A DNA stretch of 10,248 nucleotides from JBFHER01 sp041584055 (GCA_041584055.1 JBFHER010000131.1:1-10248), one strand, 5' to 3'. Shown: positions 1-7,341, counted from the first letter of the stretch. Numbers and translations: made by a program. The notes: generated by a model not told the origin, from the sequence alone.

Positions 1-1550
1 ATCACATGACCGGCCATTTCAACCAAACGACGCGCATGGAAATCCAAAAATTCAGTATCCTTCACTGCTATTACGCGTTTTGCAGACTTCTCAAACAAGT
101 CCGTCATTGCAATGAGCTTGCGGCGCAAAGGCAACAAGTCGGGTTTAAGTTCCTGACTTTCATATTCACGCGCTTGTTCAAGGTACACATTGGTGGTTAC
201 ACCGCGAATTGCAGCCACCACCTGTAACTGCGTTGTCCCTTCATAAATACTTGTGATTCGCGCATCCCGGTATATTCGTTCAACCGGATAGTCCTTCATA
301 AAACCTGATCCACCATGAATCTGAACGGCATCATAGGCATTTTGGTTACAATATTCGCTGGCCATCCCTTTTAAAAGTGGCGTATACATATCTGCCAGCT
401 TTTGATAGGTTTTCATTTCTGTACGCTCCTCAGACTCCAGTTTTCGTTCCTCAGAAATGTGCATGTAGGTTTTGTAGATATCAACAAAACGGCTTGTTTC
501 ATACAACAGAGTTCTTGATGCATCCAATTTAGCCTTCATCAATGAAATCATCTCATAGACGGCTGGGAACTGAATGATTGGTTTCCCAAATTGCTCACGC
601 TCTTTTGCATAAGCCAAAGCTTCCTGATAGGCGGCTTCCGAAACGCCAACTGACTGAGCCGCAATGCCGAGTCGTGCACCATTCATCAGGGCCATCACAT
701 ATTTAATCAATCCCATTCGACGAGAACCAACCAATTCAGCGGGCGCATTTTTAAACACAAGTTCGCAGGTAGGTGATCCTTTGATCCCCATTTTATTCTC
801 GATGCGACGTACTGTCACCCCACCATCATTTTTATCATAGATATACATGGATAAACCACGTCCATCGGTGGTTCCACCTTCAGAACGAGCAAGGACCAAA
901 GAGATGTGTCCATGGCCATTGGTTATAAAACGTTTTACCCCGTTCAAGATCCATTTTCCGGATTTTTCATCATACTCAGCCTTAAGCATCACTGCCTGAA
1001 GGTCGGAGCCTGCATCAGGTTCTGTGAGGTCCATTGCCATTGTTTCTCCAGCACAAACGCGGGGTAAGAATTTTGCTTTTTGGTCCTCTGTTGCAAATTC
1101 ATTGATGGTCTCAGCACAATCCTGCAACCCCCATATATTTACAAATCCGGCATCCGCACGTGAAACGATATCAGCAGCCATGATGTAAGGAACAATGGGG
1201 AAATTAAGCCCATCAAAACGACGTGGCAGCGTAATTCCCATTAAACCTGCTTTTACAAGGGCATCAATGTTTTGTTTTGTGCCTGCCGCATATTCAACAT
1301 CATCATTCACAAGGTGGGGACCTTCTGCATCCACAGATTCTGCATTTTCTGCAATAATATCACCGGATATTTCACCAACAATATTGAGTACCTCATCGTA
1401 ACTATGCATGGCATCCTCAAAATCCATTGGCGCATAGTCAAATGCTTCATTTTGTTTATAGTTGTCTTCTTTCAGGGCAACGATCTTCTTCATCAACGGG
1501 TGATTGAGATGAAACTGAAGATCCTCGTTATCTTTATAAAAGTTGGCCAT
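1..1550 (-). CDS. Acyl-CoA dehydrogenase, long form, C-terminus cut off by the window edge
   Basis: FAD enzyme that forms or reduces the alpha-beta double bond of an acyl-CoA and exchanges electrons with ETF. About 516 codons are present, read from ATG at 1550; the frame is open to position 1, so the end is missing (inferred full size about 570-600 residues). Seen: the first family signature LTEPDAGSD at about residues 175-183, the second signature starting QIHGGSGF at about 410, and IYEGT with the probable catalytic base Glu437, placed as in medium-chain acyl-CoA dehydrogenase. There is an N-terminal extension ahead of the usual helical domain and at least 79 residues after the catalytic Glu, as in long Bacteroidota and FadE-like forms with an extra C-terminal domain. 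It is the last visible gene of the etfB-etfA operon, 23 bp after etfA, which supports ETF as its redox partner. Acyl chain length cannot be read from the sequence. Confidence 0.93.
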   Translation of the reverse strand, partial: MANFYKDNEDLQFHLNHPLMKKIVALKEDNYKQNEAFDYAPMDFEDAMHSYDEVLNIVGEISGDIIAENAESVDAEGPHLVNDDVEYAAGTKQNIDALVKAGLMGITLPRRFDGLNFPIVPYIMAADIVSRADAGFVNIWGLQDCAETINEFATEDQKAKFLPRVCAGETMAMDLTEPDAGSDLQAVMLKAEYDEKSGKWILNGVKRFITNGHGHISLVLARSEGGTTDGRGLSMYIYDKNDGGVTVRRIENKMGIKGSPTCELVFKNAPAELVGSRRMGLIKYVMALMNGARLGIAAQSVGVSEAAYQEALAYAKEREQFGKPIIQFPAVYEMISLMKAKLDASRTLLYETSRFVDIYKTYMHISEERKLESEERTEMKTYQKLADMYTPLLKGMASEYCNQNAYDAVQIHGGSGFMKDYPVERIYRDARITSIYEGTTQLQVVAAIRGVTTNVYLEQAREYESQELKPDLLPLRRKLIAMTDLFEKSAKRVIAVKDTEFLDFHARRLVEMAGHV

Positions 1551-1573
1551 TTTTTTTTCGTTTTTAAGATTTA

Positions 1574-2593
1574 CTACTTAGAATTTTCCTTGTAATACTT
1601 GATCATTTTAGGAACAACACTTTCAATGTCACCTACAATGGCATAATCAGCCAACTTATTAATAGGAGCATTCGGATCATTGTTGATTGAGATAATCATG
1701 GCACTGTCTTCCATTCCTGCAACATGTTGAATTTGTCCGGAAATACCGCAAGCAATGTAGAGCTTTGGACGAACAGTAATGCCTGTTTGACCAATCTGGC
1801 GTTCTTTATCAGTATAGCCTGCATCCACTGCAGCACGGGAAGCACCAACCTCTGCTCCAAGTGCGTCGGCCAGTTTAAAGAGAAGATCAAAATTCTCTTT
1901 AGAACCAACACCATACCCACCGGCAATAATTGTGGATGAGTTTTTAATATTGATCTTTGATTTCTCCATGTGTCTTTCAATGATTTCAACAACGAAATCG
2001 GCATCAGAAACATATTTGGAGACATCCAGCTTATTCGTTTTTCCTTTGTATCCACCGGCAATCTTCTGGCTCTTCATCACACCTTCACGAACGGTTGCCA
2101 TCTGAGGGCGGCAGTCCGGGTTAATAATGGTTGCAACAATGTTTCCACCAAAGGCTGGCCGTATTTGATAAAGCAAATTGTCGTAAACCTTCTTGAGTTT
2201 CTTGTCTTCATGAGGTCCAATTTCAAGTGAAGTACAGTCGGCCGTTAAACCACTGTGCAAAGCCGACGAAACGCGCGGGCCTAAATCCCGTCCCACACTT
2301 GATGCGCCCATTAAAGCGATTTGTGGTTTTTCTTCCTTAAACAAGGTGGTCAACACCGCAGTGTGAGGCAAGGTAGAATATGGACTTAAACGGGCATCAT
2401 CTGCCAGATGCAGCACATCCACACCATAATCAAACACTTGTTTTCCAATACCGGAGAGCTCATGCCCAATGGCAACAGCTTCCAATTTACATTTCAAATC
2501 ATTTGCCAGGCTACGCCCTTTTGTAAGGAGTTCAAGACTTACATCCTGTACAACCCCATCTTCTATTTCGAGGTAAACAAATAAATTATTCAT
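1574..2593 (-). CDS. etfA: Electron transfer flavoprotein, alpha subunit
   Basis: Alpha subunit of the ETF heterodimer, which carries FAD and shuttles electrons between the acyl-CoA dehydrogenase encoded next door and another carrier. 339 residues, normal for the family. The N-terminal alpha/beta domain is followed by the conserved C-terminal FAD domain, with GGYGVGSKENF, then GASRAAVDAGY, the IGQTG segment, and LYIACGISGQIQH at about residues 278-290; this last closely matches the ETF-alpha signature, with Gln where Ala is usual. I start at the ATG at 2593. A TTG at 2602 would add three residues but starts less like the family. No Shine-Dalgarno is evident, as is common in Bacteroidota. The gene ends in tandem stops, TAG then TAA. 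It lies 26 bp after etfB and 23 bp before the dehydrogenase, so co-transcription is very likely. Confidence 0.96.
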   Translation of the reverse strand: MNNLFVYLEIEDGVVQDVSLELLTKGRSLANDLKCKLEAVAIGHELSGIGKQVFDYGVDVLHLADDARLSPYSTLPHTAVLTTLFKEEKPQIALMGASSVGRDLGPRVSSALHSGLTADCTSLEIGPHEDKKLKKVYDNLLYQIRPAFGGNIVATIINPDCRPQMATVREGVMKSQKIAGGYKGKTNKLDVSKYVSDADFVVEIIERHMEKSKINIKNSSTIIAGGYGVGSKENFDLLFKLADALGAEVGASRAAVDAGYTDKERQIGQTGITVRPKLYIACGISGQIQHVAGMEDSAMIISINNDPNAPINKLADYAIVGDIESVVPKMIKYYKENSK

Positions 2594-2619
2594 TTCTTTC
2601 AAGATTAAATGTACACTGC

Positions 2620-3492
2620 TTACGCAAATGTATTGTTGTTGATTAACTCCTTCATCAGGTCTTCAATGTCCTCATCCGCATCTGATAACACCTTTGATTC
2701 TTTTGCCTGAAATACGATGTTCTCTATTTTTTTCACCTTTGTTGGTGAGCCTGCCAGTCCGAGTTGATCAGATTCCGTTTCTATATCGTTGGATGTAACT
2801 TCAGGAATATTCAGGTATGGACGCTCATTGTACCATACAATATAGTCTTCATTGGCATCCTGACGTTCAGTCATTGTTTTTGCATGCTTGTATTTCATCA
2901 GCAGGCGTGCATTTCTCGGACGACAATCAGGTGCAGATGAATTGACGGTCACAACCAAAGGCAATGGTCCCTGAACAGTTTCAACGCCACGTTCAAGGCG
3001 ACGTTTCACGATTACTTTTCCATCTGTAACAGCGTTAATTTCCTCTGCATATGTAATTTGAGGTATGCCAAGTTTCTCTGCAACCTGTGGTCCAACCTGA
3101 GCAGTATCACCATCAATGGCCTGACGACCGCAAATGATCAGATCGTAATCCTTAATTTTTTTGATGGTCTGTGCGATTGCATAGGAAGTAGCCAGTGTAT
3201 CAGAACCGGCAAAAGCCCTGTCAGTTAGCAAATAACCTGTATCAGCACCCCGATATAAACCTTCTCTGATTATTTCTGAAGCCCTACCAGGGCCCATGGT
3301 CAAAATTGCAACAGTCGTTCCTTCATAACGATCTTTAAGCCTGAGGGCCTGCTCAAGTGCATTTAAGTCCTCGGGATTGAAAATAGCCTCCAGGGCTGCT
3401 CTGTTCACGGTTCCATCTGCTTTCATGGCGTCTTTCCCAACATTCCGGGTATCCGGCACCTGTTTCGCCAAAACAATGATTTTAAGTCCCAT
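2620..3492 (-). CDS. etfB: Electron transfer flavoprotein, beta subunit (bifurcating-type motif)
   Basis: Beta subunit of ETF, 290 residues from ATG at 3492 (MGLKIIVLAKQVPDT). A TTG 12 bases upstream is in frame but unlikely. Family features seen: the N-terminal KQVPDT strand, FNPEDLNALEQALRLKD, MGPGRASEIIREGLYRGAD, and the ETF-beta signature region around VKRRLERGVETVQGPLP. Residues 127-135 read DGDTAQVGP, inside GRQAIDGDTAQVGP. As I recall the families, this is typical of NAD(H)-linked bifurcating ETFs such as that of Acidaminococcus, whereas mitochondrial-type ETF-beta has a divergent KQAIDDDCNQTG-like segment. A second flavin and NADH use are therefore plausible, but that is inference. 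It is the first gene of the operon, with its own promoter about 30 bp upstream. No quinone oxidoreductase gene for ETF is visible in the window. Confidence 0.96.
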   Translation of the reverse strand: MGLKIIVLAKQVPDTRNVGKDAMKADGTVNRAALEAIFNPEDLNALEQALRLKDRYEGTTVAILTMGPGRASEIIREGLYRGADTGYLLTDRAFAGSDTLATSYAIAQTIKKIKDYDLIICGRQAIDGDTAQVGPQVAEKLGIPQITYAEEINAVTDGKVIVKRRLERGVETVQGPLPLVVTVNSSAPDCRPRNARLLMKYKHAKTMTERQDANEDYIVWYNERPYLNIPEVTSNDIETESDQLGLAGSPTKVKKIENIVFQAKESKVLSDADEDIEDLMKELINNNTFA

Positions 3493-3521
3493 ATTATTAT
3501 TCAAATTTTTTAAAACAACTG

Positions 3522-3552
3522 CAAAAATAAACCGGAGTTCGGCATACGCAAC
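3522..3552 (-). promoter_or_regulatory. Bacteroidota-type promoter of the etfB-etfA-acyl-CoA dehydrogenase operon
   Basis: On the minus strand a -33 element GTTG (3552-3549), a 19-bp spacer and a -7 element TATTTTTG (3529-3522) match the consensus TTTG-N19-TAnnTTTG; the -7 box is a perfect match and the -33 box has one mismatch. The predicted transcript would start near 3515 and have a leader of about 23 bases before the etfB ATG. The position and spacing also support ATG 3492 as the start. Transcription has not been shown; this is a pattern match. Confidence 0.55.
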
Positions 3553-3801
3553 AAAAACAGAGCTATTCTACAACATCTTTTTGTTAATTATAATGGATTT
3601 TAATTAGAAAGGTGTAATCGCAAAGGCGCTTAAAGCAATGAGATGAGCACGATATTTGGGTTTAGATATAAATTTGAAATTTGTCTCAAAACCACCTTAA
3701 AATCATTTAAGTAGCTTCATTTTTTTCGACCCACCCGCCGTTTAATGATGCCGCTCTTTACAGCGCATCATTTGTTAAATAATTTTAAGTACAATGCGAA
3801 C
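3553..3801. other. Gene-free AT-rich intergenic stretch with inverted repeats
   Basis: No convincing coding frame lies here between the divergent etf operon and the peptidase gene. The visible structure is a -7-like box TAAATTTG on the plus strand at 3669-3676, without a good -33 partner; a short AT hairpin CTTAAA-ATCA-TTTAAG at 3696-3711, followed within a few bases by a T-run near 3720; and a longer GC-containing inverted repeat at 3744-3772. The stretch could be untranslated leader or decayed sequence, or could hold a small RNA. Nothing seen decides between these. Confidence 0.4.
3744..3772. repeat. Inverted repeat / hairpin upstream of the dipeptidyl peptidase gene
   Basis: Left arm AATGATGCCGCT (3744-3755) pairs with right arm AGCGCATCATT (3762-3772) around the loop CTTTAC, giving 11 base pairs with one bulged C. 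It lies about 50 bp before the predicted peptidase promoter and has no gene ending just upstream on the plus strand, so a terminator role is not obvious. No long T-run follows on either strand. The function is unknown: an operator, RNA structure or end of a small transcript are all possible. Confidence 0.5.
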
Positions 3802-3833
3802 ATTGCAGGGTTCTAAAAAATAGTATAATTTCG
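3802..3833 (+). promoter_or_regulatory. Candidate promoter of the dipeptidyl peptidase gene
   Basis: ATTG at 3802-3805, a 20-bp spacer and TAATTTCG at 3826-3833 resemble the Bacteroidota promoter pattern, each box having one mismatch. The predicted start near 3840 would leave a leader of about 65 bases before the ATG at 3906. This is a weak pattern match supported mainly by its position. Confidence 0.35.
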
Positions 3834-3905
3834 GCAACCAATAATGGAATGGTACATTGTGTAATAAGACACTTTGCTATAGTGCCGCCACAAAATCATA
3901 GTTTT

Positions 3906-6086
3906 ATGAAGTATTTTTTTCTATCACTTTGCCTTTCTCTTACGTTTGCTTTTAATGTTGAAAGCAAAGTAAAAACAGTCACCTTAGAAGATGTCGTTAG
4001 CAGTCGTTTTACTGCAAAATCTGTGCGTGGATTTCGATCCATGAACGACGGCCAGTTTTATACGCTTCAGGAAGGAAATCAAATCAATAAATACAGTTAC
4101 AAAACAGGTAGCAAGGCTGAAACCATATTTGACTTATCGGAAATAAAAAATCCGGGATTCTCACATTTCTCGGATTATGTATTTAGTGACGATGAGTCAA
4201 TTCTGATGGTGTATACCAATACACAAAAGATTCACCGCCATTCACATAAAAGTGATTATTTTGTATACAACATAAAAAAGAAAACATTGGAAGCCCTTTC
4301 TGAGAATGGGCCCCAGCAGGAAGCAAGCATTTCTCCAAACGCACAAAGAATTGCTTTTGTTCGCCAGAATAACCTGTTTGTGAAAGACTTGCGTTTCGGA
4401 ACAGAAAAACAAATCACAACGGATGGAGAATTTAATAAAATTATAAATGGTATTCCTGACTGGGTCTATGAAGAAGAGTTTGAGTTTACACGAGGATTTG
4501 AATGGTCGCCTGATGGACGTTTTATTGCCTTTTTAAAATTTAATGAACAGGCTGTAAAAGAGTATTCTTTTCCCCTTTACATGGGCGCATCACCCACGAT
4601 CGCCGCAAATGAACTTTACCCAGTTTCATACAAATTTAAATACCCAAAAGCAGGAGAAACAAATGCAACGGTTTCTGTTCACACCTACGACACAAACAAC
4701 CGGGTGATTAAAATGATGAACCTGCCGGAGGATGACGATTATTATATCCCCCGCATAAGATGGACACAATCCTCAGATAAGTTGTGCATTGTCAGGCTAA
4801 ATCGTCATCAAAATAAAATGACGTTTTACCTCGCAAATCCAATGACGGCAATATGTAAATTGTTTTTGACTGAGGAAAGTGACACCTACATTTCGGAAAG
4901 TGTTTTTGACCAGTTTCAATTCATTGAAGACAACTGGTTTGTGACGATGAGTGAAAAAGATGGATACAATCACATTTACCTTTATGGACTTGATGGACGC
5001 CTAATAAAGCAAGTTACAAAAGGAGAATTTGATGTTACTGATTTCTACGGTTACGATGCAAAGAACAAGCTTTTTTACTATCAGGCGGCAGGCAGGTCTC
5101 CCCTACAACGGGAAGTTTATGCGATTGATTTAAAAGAAAAACAAAAACAGATTATAACTCCCATGGAGGGTACAAACAAAGCTGTTTTCAGCTCCTCGTT
5201 TTCATATTATCTGCACGACTTTACCGCTTCGGAAGTTCCCAGGATTGTTACGGTAAAAAACAATAAAGGAGAAACCTTACGCGTCCTGGAAGACAATAGC
5301 AAACTGATCAAGGAACTGGAAGATTACAAGTCCAGCAAGCGTGAATTTTTCAGTTTCACGCCGTCTCATGGCATTGAACTGAATGGTTGGATGGTGAAAC
5401 CAATAAATTTTGACCCAAAAAAGAAATACCCTGTATTAATGGTTCAATACAGTGGTCCCGGATCTCAGAAAGTGCTGGATGAGTGGAACTTTGGCTGGGA
5501 ACAGGTGCTATCAAATGATGGCTACATTGTTGCTTGTGTGGATGGTCGGGGAACCGGTGCAAGAGGTGAAACTTTTAAAAAGTGTACTTACATGGAATTG
5601 GGACATCTGGAATCTGATGATCAAATTGAAGCCGCTCAATATTTGGGGTCTCTTGATTATATTGATGAGACCAGAATCGGAATATGGGGATGGAGTTATG
5701 GTGGGTATATGGCAGCGCTTTGTCTTTCAAGATCCAACATCTTTAAAATTGGAATTGCCGTTGCTCCTGTGACCCACTGGAAATACTACGATTCCATCTA
5801 CACAGAGCGCTTTATGCGTACGCCTAAAGAAAACATTGGTGGTTACGACAAGTATTCCCCTCTGGAGCTTGCGGATCAATTATCAGGCAGGTTACTGCTT
5901 ATACATGGCAGTGCAGATGACAATGTACATTATCAAAATACAATGGAATATGCTGAACGGTTGGTACAGGCCGGCAAACAATTTGAGATGCAGATATATA
6001 CAAACAGGAAACATGGAATTTCTGGGGGAAATACCAGAATGCATTTGTATCAGCGCAAAATTGATTTTATAAAAACATATTTGTAA
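3906..6086 (+). CDS. Secreted dipeptidyl peptidase IV-type serine protease (S9B)
   Basis: Prolyl-oligopeptidase-clan enzyme that removes N-terminal dipeptides, typically after Pro or Ala, from peptides in the periplasm or outside the cell. 726 residues from ATG 3906. That start gives a classic Sec signal peptide (MKYFFLSLCLSLTFAFNVES); the frame is open to an ATG at 3849, but those 19 residues are not signal-like. The N-terminal half is the beta-propeller domain, holding DWVYEEE at 185-191, whose Glu190-Glu191 match the double Glu that binds the substrate amino terminus in DPP IV. The C-terminal alpha/beta-hydrolase domain has GWSYGG with nucleophile Ser597, then ADDNVH with Asp671, and KHG with His703, so the triad is complete. 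Length and motifs fit the DPP IV family of Bacteroidota (Porphyromonas and relatives). Substrate preference beyond the family is inferred. The haemoglobin gene follows after 82 bp. Confidence 0.93.
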   Translation: MKYFFLSLCLSLTFAFNVESKVKTVTLEDVVSSRFTAKSVRGFRSMNDGQFYTLQEGNQINKYSYKTGSKAETIFDLSEIKNPGFSHFSDYVFSDDESILMVYTNTQKIHRHSHKSDYFVYNIKKKTLEALSENGPQQEASISPNAQRIAFVRQNNLFVKDLRFGTEKQITTDGEFNKIINGIPDWVYEEEFEFTRGFEWSPDGRFIAFLKFNEQAVKEYSFPLYMGASPTIAANELYPVSYKFKYPKAGETNATVSVHTYDTNNRVIKMMNLPEDDDYYIPRIRWTQSSDKLCIVRLNRHQNKMTFYLANPMTAICKLFLTEESDTYISESVFDQFQFIEDNWFVTMSEKDGYNHIYLYGLDGRLIKQVTKGEFDVTDFYGYDAKNKLFYYQAAGRSPLQREVYAIDLKEKQKQIITPMEGTNKAVFSSSFSYYLHDFTASEVPRIVTVKNNKGETLRVLEDNSKLIKELEDYKSSKREFFSFTPSHGIELNGWMVKPINFDPKKKYPVLMVQYSGPGSQKVLDEWNFGWEQVLSNDGYIVACVDGRGTGARGETFKKCTYMELGHLESDDQIEAAQYLGSLDYIDETRIGIWGWSYGGYMAALCLSRSNIFKIGIAVAPVTHWKYYDSIYTERFMRTPKENIGGYDKYSPLELADQLSGRLLLIHGSADDNVHYQNTMEYAERLVQAGKQFEMQIYTNRKHGISGGNTRMHLYQRKIDFIKTYL

Positions 6087-6115
6087 TTTAGTTTGAATCA
6101 TAGGATCGCACATGA

Positions 6116-6143
6116 GGGACACAGTCCCGTTTACGAAGTTCGT
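6116..6143. repeat. Two adjacent short inverted repeats between the peptidase and haemoglobin genes
   Basis: GGGAC-ACA-GTCCC (6116-6128) forms a perfect 5-bp stem with a three-base loop, and ACGAA-G-TTCGT (6133-6143) is a perfect 5-bp dyad with a one-base centre. Both lie 26-53 bp before the haemoglobin start. The first has no T-run after it, so it is a poor terminator. The second looks more like a protein-binding dyad than an RNA hairpin. They are short enough to arise by chance. Confidence 0.35.
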
Positions 6144-6168
6144 GTTAAGAGAATGAATAATCACATAT

Positions 6169-6546
6169 ATGAAAAAAGACATTGAATCAAATCAGGATAT
6201 AAAATTATTGGTCGACACCTTCTACAGTGAAGTTAGAAAAAACAATTTTCTTGGTCCCATTTTCGAATCATATCTGGCAGATCACTGGGACGAACACCAT
6301 CAAATACTTTATAAATTCTGGCATACTGTTACTTTCAAAGAAATGCATTACTATGGCAACCCGGTTCCAGTTCATTTTTCGATGCATCTGACTCAGGAAC
6401 ACTTTGATGCATGGCTCGTTATATGGACGCAAACGGTTGATGGTTTATTTGAAGGGAAACGTGCAGAAAATGCAAAGTTGAGAGGCAGGACAATGGCGGC
6501 AGCATTCCTGAGTAAAATAGAAAAGAAACGGAAAATCGCTGATTAG
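6169..6546 (+). CDS. Group III truncated haemoglobin
   Basis: Small haem protein of the 2/2 globin fold, 125 residues, cytoplasmic (no signal peptide or membrane segment). By alignment from memory with Campylobacter jejuni Ctb, the key positions are kept: Tyr19 (B10) in TFYSEV, His43 (E7) in DEHHQ, Trp51 in KFW, proximal His69 (F8) in VHFSM, and Trp82 (G8) in HFDAWL. These distal and proximal residues fit O2 or NO binding; Ctb is linked to oxygen handling and nitrosative stress in Campylobacter, but the role here is inferred. ATG 6169 gives a family-length N-terminus. The gene is 82 bp after the peptidase with two small dyads between. A weak promoter-like pair (TTG 6061, TAATTTAG 6084-6091) spans the peptidase stop, so either read-through or separate transcription is possible. 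The two proteins have no obvious functional link. Confidence 0.88.
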   Translation: MKKDIESNQDIKLLVDTFYSEVRKNNFLGPIFESYLADHWDEHHQILYKFWHTVTFKEMHYYGNPVPVHFSMHLTQEHFDAWLVIWTQTVDGLFEGKRAENAKLRGRTMAAAFLSKIEKKRKIAD

Positions 6547-6592
6547 AGCATATTCCTGCTTTATAACAGGTCATTTTATAAGCTACATGCTC
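6546..6592 (+). other. Possible RNA structure at the end of the haemoglobin gene
   Basis: GAGCAT (6546-6551) overlaps the last base of the haemoglobin stop codon and pairs with ATGCTC (6587-6592). Inside it CCTG (6555-6558) pairs with CAGG (6567-6570). The stems are short and no clear T-run follows, so this is at best a weak terminator or a mRNA 3' structure. The rest of the gap to 6692 shows nothing else recognisable. Confidence 0.25.
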
Positions 6593-6692
6593 AAAGCTTC
6601 TATACTTCTCTATATCAAACATATAGCATTTTAACATTTCTTATGCAAAAGCGCTGAATCCTGCTTGTATTCAAAAAAAGCAAAGATGCAGA

Positions 6693-6723
6693 TTTGATAT
6701 ATTAAATCTTTTTTACAATTTTG
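6693..6723 (+). promoter_or_regulatory. Bacteroidota-type promoter of the DUF3276 gene
   Basis: TTTG at 6693-6696, a 19-bp spacer and CAATTTTG at 6716-6723 match TTTG-N19-TAnnTTTG with a single mismatch, in the first base of the -7 box. The predicted start near 6730 leaves a leader of about 24 bases before ATG 6754. This placing also argues against translation from the TTG at 6721, which lies inside the -7 box. It is one of the two best promoter matches in the window. Confidence 0.55.
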
Positions 6724-6753
6724 GATAAAATTAATTTAACCCCACGAGGAAAA

Positions 6754-7125
6754 ATGGAAGGATTTGACAACAAAGAAAAGGAGGAAGTGTTTTCAAAAGT
6801 CATCAGAGCTGGTAAAAGAACTTATTTTTTTGATGTAAAAACGACTCGTAAATACGATCATTATTTAACAATCACAGAAAGTAAAAAGAAATTCAACGAC
6901 AGTGGTGATTTTCACTATGAGAAGCACAAGATATTCCTTTACAAAGAGGATTTTCAAAAATTCTCTGAAGGGCTTGAAGAAGTGATCGATTTTATCAAAG
7001 AAACAATGGCTCAAAACCCTGAGTTTGGTGGAAGTGATGAAGTGTTGGTTGAAGAACCTGTTGAAGTTGGTGCCTCCATAGATTCAAAATTCACAAATGT
7101 TGAATTTGAAGATTTAACAGAATAA
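6754..7125 (+). CDS. DUF3276 family, PUR-alpha-like nucleic-acid-binding protein
   Basis: Small cytoplasmic protein of 123 residues, recognised from the conserved run around VIRAGKRTYFFDVKTTR and YLTITESKKKF and the later YEKHKIFLYKEDF. These are typical of the Bacteroidota DUF3276 (PurA-like) family, whose spirochaete relatives fold like the eukaryotic PUR domain and bind single-stranded DNA or RNA. Residues 1-85 are the basic and aromatic-rich PUR-like part. The final 40 residues are acidic and low in complexity (VLVEEPVEV onwards), probably a flexible tail. ATG 6754 gives the usual MEGFDNKEKEE start; a weak AGG lies only 4 bases before it. The gene stands alone between its own promoter and a strong terminator, suggesting a housekeeping, independently expressed gene. 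The exact nucleic acid target is unknown. Confidence 0.85.
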   Translation: MEGFDNKEKEEVFSKVIRAGKRTYFFDVKTTRKYDHYLTITESKKKFNDSGDFHYEKHKIFLYKEDFQKFSEGLEEVIDFIKETMAQNPEFGGSDEVLVEEPVEVGASIDSKFTNVEFEDLTE

Positions 7126-7145
7126 AAAACGTATAAAATAGAAAC

Positions 7146-7173
7146 AAAGGCTGTCTTTTTTAAGACGGCCTTT
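7146..7173 (+). terminator. Strong intrinsic terminator after the DUF3276 gene, possibly bidirectional
   Basis: AAAGGCTGTCTT (7146-7157) pairs with AAGACGGCCTTT (7162-7173), 12 base pairs with one T-G wobble and a TTTT loop, followed on the plus strand by a T-rich run to 7180. It begins 20 bp after the stop codon. On the minus strand the A-rich left flank reads as a T-rich tail, so it could also stop transcripts arriving from the convergent gene at 7342-8082. Confidence 0.85.
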
Positions 7174-7255
7174 TGTGTTTTAAGAAAATCCGCCCCTCCT
7201 CCCTCCTGGCGTTTTTGGAATCAAAGAATACCAATGTGGATTTAAGCTAACGCAA

Positions 7256-7277
7256 AATAATACGCACGCGTCTTATT
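7256..7277 (-). terminator. Possible terminator of the unknown gene at 7342-8082
   Basis: AATAATACGC (7256-7265) and GCGTCTTATT (7268-7277) form an inverted repeat with one mismatch and a very small centre. On the minus strand it lies about 65 bp after the TAG stop and is followed by ATTATTTTGCGTT, which is only moderately T-rich. The stronger hairpin at 7146-7173 may do the job instead. The rest of the gap (7178-7341) holds only a C/T-rich patch near 7190-7207. Confidence 0.3.
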
Positions 7278-7341
7278 CTATTACGAAAAACAGATGTTGA
7301 ATGGTGATTTGCAAAGGAAGTGAGTATGCTGTTTACTGAAA

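Noticed and set aside
1195..1595. Open frames on the plus strand opposite the acyl-CoA dehydrogenase
   Set aside because: They lie wholly or mostly opposite a gene with clear family motifs, have odd composition and match nothing.
2594..2602. TTG start at 2602 for etfA (and likewise TTG at 3504 for etfB)
   Set aside because: The nearby ATG codons at 2593 and 3492 give the usual family N-termini, and no ribosome binding site favours the TTG codons.
3744..3772. Hairpin read as an intrinsic terminator
   Set aside because: No gene ends upstream on the plus strand, the nearest minus-strand gene starts there rather than ends, and no proper T-run follows.
3849..3905. Longer N-terminus for the dipeptidyl peptidase from ATG 3849
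   Set aside because: The extra 19 residues are not signal-like and would bury the clear signal peptide that begins at 3906.
5356..6182. Minus-strand and alternative-frame reading frames within the peptidase gene
   Set aside because: They are shadows of a gene with a complete catalytic triad and have no recognisable features of their own.
6721..6753. Start of the DUF3276 protein at TTG 6721
   Set aside because: The TTG overlaps the predicted -7 promoter box, and ATG 6754 gives the family-typical start.
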